Source: an uncultured Eubacteriales bacterium
Lineage (GTDB): Bacteria; Bacillota; Clostridia; Christensenellales; Aristaeellaceae
Direction of reading: 5' to 3'
Assembly: GCA_900542445.1 (NCBI GenBank)
Contig: UQNN01000012.1
Location: 3,676-67,675, forward strand
DNA length: 64,000 nucleotides
Position 1 is the first letter of the stretch, and each line of letters begins with the position of its first letter. Below are positions 61,778 through 64,000 of the stretch, one piece after another. Both the position numbers and the translations under genes were made by a program. The notes below the pieces were generated by a model. The model ran no database searches, was not told the DNA's origin, and worked only from the letters and a program-made list of their open reading frames with translations.

Positions 61778-63856
61778 ATGCCCAGAGACCATGAATTAAA
61801 GATGGTTCGCAACATCGGTATCATGGCGCATATCGATGCCGGCAAGACGACGACGACCGAGCGCATTCTGTTCTATACGGGCAAGAACCGCAAGATCGGC
61901 GAGACGCATGAAGGCACCGCCACCATGGACTGGATGGCTCAGGAGCAGGAGCGCGGCATCACCATTACCTCCGCCGCGACGACTTGCTACTGGAAGGACT
62001 ATCGCCTTAACATCATCGACACTCCCGGCCACGTCGATTTCACCGTCGAGGTCGAGCGTTCCCTGCGCGTTCTGGACGGCTCTGTCGCCGTGTTCTGCGC
62101 GAAGGGCGGCGTTGAGCCGCAGTCCGAGACTGTTTGGCGTCAGGCTGAGCACTATCATGTTCCGCGCATGGTGTACGTCAACAAGATGGACATCATGGGC
62201 GCGAACTTCTACCGCGTGGTGGACATGCTCCACGAGCGTCTGCACGCGAATGCGCACCCGATTCAGCTGCCGATCGGCGCGGAGAATGATTTCCGCGGCA
62301 TCATCGACCTGCTGACCATGCGCGCCGAGGTCTATTATGACGACCTGGGCAAGGATTACCGCGACGAGCCGATTCCGGAGAATATGCAGGAAGAAGCTCA
62401 GATGTACCGCGAGCAGCTCATCGAAGCGCTGGCCGACGTGGACGACGGCATCATGGAGAAGTTCATGGAAGGCGAGGAGCCGACCATCGACGAGATGAAG
62501 GCCGCTATCCGCAAGGGCACCATCGATTGCAGCTTCTTCGCCGTGCTGTGCGGCACTTCCTACCGTAACAAGGGCGTTCAGCCGCTGCTGGACGCGGTTG
62601 TGGCCTACATGCCGTCTCCGCTGGACATCCCGCCGGTCAAGGGCTTCGACCCGCACACCGACGAGGAAGACGAGCGCCCGGTGAGCGACGAAGCGCCGTT
62701 CTCCGCGCTGGCCTTCAAGATTATGACCGACCCGTTCGTCGGCAAGCTGAGCTTTATCCGCGTCTACTCCGGCCACATCGGTTCGGGCAGCTACGTGCTC
62801 AACTCCACGAAGGGCAAGCGTGAGCGCATCGGCCGTCTGCTCCAGATGCACGCCAACGAGCGCAAGGAAATCACCGAGGTTTACACCGGCGAGATCTGCG
62901 GCGTTGTCGGCTTCAAGGACACCACGACCGGCGATACCCTGTGCGACGACAAGCATCCGATCATCCTTGAGAAGATGGAGTTCCCGGAGCCGGTTATCCA
63001 GGTCGCCATCGAGCCGAAGACCAAGGCCGGCCAGGAGAAGATGATTCTCGGCCTGCTGCGTCTGGCTGAAGAGGATCCGACCTTCAAGACCTATACCAAC
63101 CAGGAGACCGGTCAGACGATCATCGCCGGCATGGGCGAGCTCCATCTGGAGATTATCGTTGACCGTCTGCTGCGCGAGTTCAAGGTTGAGGCGACCGTCG
63201 GCGCGCCGCAGGTTGCCTACCGTGAGACCATCCGCAAGAGCGCGAAGGCCGAAGGCCGCTACGTCCGTCAGACCGGCGGTAACGGCCAGTACGGCCACTG
63301 CTGGATTGAGATCTCCCCGGTCGAGCCGGGCGAGGGCTACTCCTTCAGCAACGACACCGTCGGCGGCTCCATCCCGAAGGAATTCATCGCGCCGATCGAC
63401 GCCGGTATCCGCGAGGCCGCCAAGAACGGCCCGCTGGGCGGCTTCGAGGTTGTGGACTTCCATGTTTCCGTGTACGACGGCTCCTACCATGACGTTGACT
63501 CCTCCGAAGTTGCGTTCAAGATCGCCGGTTCCATGGCTTTCAAGGCGGCTATCGCCAAGGCCGATCCGGTGCTGCTTGAGCCGATCATGAAGGTGGACGT
63601 CACCGTGCCGGAAGAGTACATGGGCGACGTTATCGGCGACCTGAACAGCCGCCGCGGCCGCATCGAAGGCATGGATCACAACGGCACGACCGAAGAGATT
63701 CACGCGCTGGTTCCGCTCTCCGAGATGTTTGGTTACTCCACCGCGCTGCGTTCCCGCACGCAGGGCCGCGGCGTGTACACCATGCAGCCGGAGCACTATG
63801 AGCCGGTTCCGAAGTCCATTCAGGAGAAGGTTTGCGGCGCCAAGGCGGCGAAGTAA
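61778..63856 (+). CDS. fusA: Elongation factor G
   Basis: EF-G (692 residues), the GTPase that moves tRNAs and mRNA during translocation. G-domain motifs: AHIDAGKTTTTERI, DTPGHVDFTVEVERSLRVLD and VNKMD. The switch region TMDWMAQEQERGITITSAAT is standard, as are domain IV loop NGQYGHCWIEISP and the end. It is preceded by AAAGGAG and followed by hairpins before tuf. It looks like a true translational EF-G rather than a tetracycline-protection type. Confidence 0.98.
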   Translation: MPRDHELKMVRNIGIMAHIDAGKTTTTERILFYTGKNRKIGETHEGTATMDWMAQEQERGITITSAATTCYWKDYRLNIIDTPGHVDFTVEVERSLRVLDGSVAVFCAKGGVEPQSETVWRQAEHYHVPRMVYVNKMDIMGANFYRVVDMLHERLHANAHPIQLPIGAENDFRGIIDLLTMRAEVYYDDLGKDYRDEPIPENMQEEAQMYREQLIEALADVDDGIMEKFMEGEEPTIDEMKAAIRKGTIDCSFFAVLCGTSYRNKGVQPLLDAVVAYMPSPLDIPPVKGFDPHTDEEDERPVSDEAPFSALAFKIMTDPFVGKLSFIRVYSGHIGSGSYVLNSTKGKRERIGRLLQMHANERKEITEVYTGEICGVVGFKDTTTGDTLCDDKHPIILEKMEFPEPVIQVAIEPKTKAGQEKMILGLLRLAEEDPTFKTYTNQETGQTIIAGMGELHLEIIVDRLLREFKVEATVGAPQVAYRETIRKSAKAEGRYVRQTGGNGQYGHCWIEISPVEPGEGYSFSNDTVGGSIPKEFIAPIDAGIREAAKNGPLGGFEVVDFHVSVYDGSYHDVDSSEVAFKIAGSMAFKAAIAKADPVLLEPIMKVDVTVPEEYMGDVIGDLNSRRGRIEGMDHNGTTEEIHALVPLSEMFGYSTALRSRTQGRGVYTMQPEHYEPVPKSIQEKVCGAKAAK

Positions 63857-63864
63857 GTCTTTCA

Positions 63865-63891
63865 GGCTTCCCGTTTTCTGTGCGGGAAGCC
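63865..63891 (+). promoter_or_regulatory. Strong hairpin between fusA and tuf
   Basis: GGCTTCCCG (63865-63873) pairs perfectly with CGGGAAGCC (63883-63891). Only ATTTCCC follows, so termination would be partial at best. It may be a processing or attenuation point. Confidence 0.65.
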
Positions 63892-63902
63892 ATTTCCCGA
63901 AT

Positions 63903-63929
63903 TATAATATGTCAGGTTTTGGCCTGACA
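63903..63929 (+). promoter_or_regulatory. Possible tuf promoter element and hairpin
   Basis: TATAAT (63903-63908) could be a -10 box, but no acceptable -35 box is found 16-18 bases upstream. TGTCAGG (63910-63916) pairs with CCTGACA (63923-63929) just before GGAGG. Confidence 0.35.
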
Positions 63930-63946
63930 CATGGAGGAAAAAGAAA

Positions 63947-64000
63947 ATGGCTAAGCAAAAGTTTGAGCGCACGAAGCCGCACGTTAACATTGGCACCATC
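63947..64000 (+). CDS. tuf: Elongation factor Tu, first 18 codons
   Basis: The window ends within the gene. The ATG at 63947 lies behind GGAGG, and MAKQKFERTKPHVNIGTI is the unmistakable start of EF-Tu, the GTPase that brings aminoacyl-tRNA to the ribosome. The GTP-binding loop GHVDHGKT would come next, outside the window. Its position after fusA completes the normal str operon. Confidence 0.97.
   Translation, partial: MAKQKFERTKPHVNIGTI

Noticed and set aside
61796..63796. Long open frame on the - strand opposite fusA (666 codons)
   Set aside because: Shadow of the EF-G gene; the composition reflects reverse-complemented biased codons.
1..64000. tRNA, rRNA or CRISPR loci
   Set aside because: I scanned by eye for cloverleaf-like ends, rRNA signatures and repeat-spacer arrays and saw none; a covariance search would be decisive.

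Overview
The window comes from a high-GC member of the Bacillota, most likely class Clostridia. Evidence: the gene order of the S10/spc/alpha ribosomal operons, a zinc-type S14, a Bacillus-type PurF with a propeptide, a T-box in front of proS, a WhiA/Crh-like pair, DUF1836 and DUF1015 proteins, strong AGGAGG ribosome binding sites, and sigma-A promoters with nearly perfect TTGACA-17-TATAAT spacing. The genus cannot be fixed from the sequence alone. All 69 protein genes called here lie on the + strand. I found no tRNA, rRNA, CRISPR array, prophage or transposase.

Layout. 1-9.9 kb: end of a radical SAM gene, DUF1015 protein, pyruvate kinase, a GtrII-like membrane protein, a YugP-like zinc protease, whiA, a large membrane protein and a Crh-like HPr protein. 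10-15 kb: a catabolic unit (FadR-type GntR regulator, enolase-superfamily enzyme, TctB-TctC-TctA transporter). 15-16.8 kb: T-box plus proS. 16.8-25.9 kb: envelope genes, namely two more copies of the large membrane protein, a DUF3877-like protein, two related GT-C-like membrane proteins and a DUF1836 regulator. 25.9-28.6 kb: a zinc-ribbon/peptidoglycan-binding protein and an L,D-transpeptidase. 28.8-32.2 kb: a polar amino acid ABC transporter. 32.7-48.6 kb: the full S10-spc-alpha block from rpsJ to rplQ, including secY, adk, map and infA. 48.7-50.2 kb: a divergent GMP-synthase-like gene with a broken glutaminase domain. 50.4-58.5 kb: purine synthesis (purE, F, M, N, a GNAT gene, H, D) behind a candidate PurBox. 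58.6-60 kb: dapB-dapH. 60.1-64 kb: the str operon (L7Ae-like, rpsL, rpsG, fusA, start of tuf), displaced downstream of the S10 block.

How the parts fit. Most of the window is growth machinery: translation, purine supply, glycolysis and lysine/peptidoglycan precursors. About a third is envelope biology built on large multi-spanning proteins of unknown product. The least ordinary signals are (1) the GMP-synthase-like protein that has lost the glutaminase Cys and His and the usual XMP-binding tail; (2) a family of modular palindromic repeats lying mainly between genes of the same operon, with arms that change in compensating pairs; (3) a membrane-protein paralogue inserted into the conserved whiA-crh neighbourhood; and (4) structured leaders in front of several ribosomal protein genes, one of which can mask the rpsG ribosome binding site.
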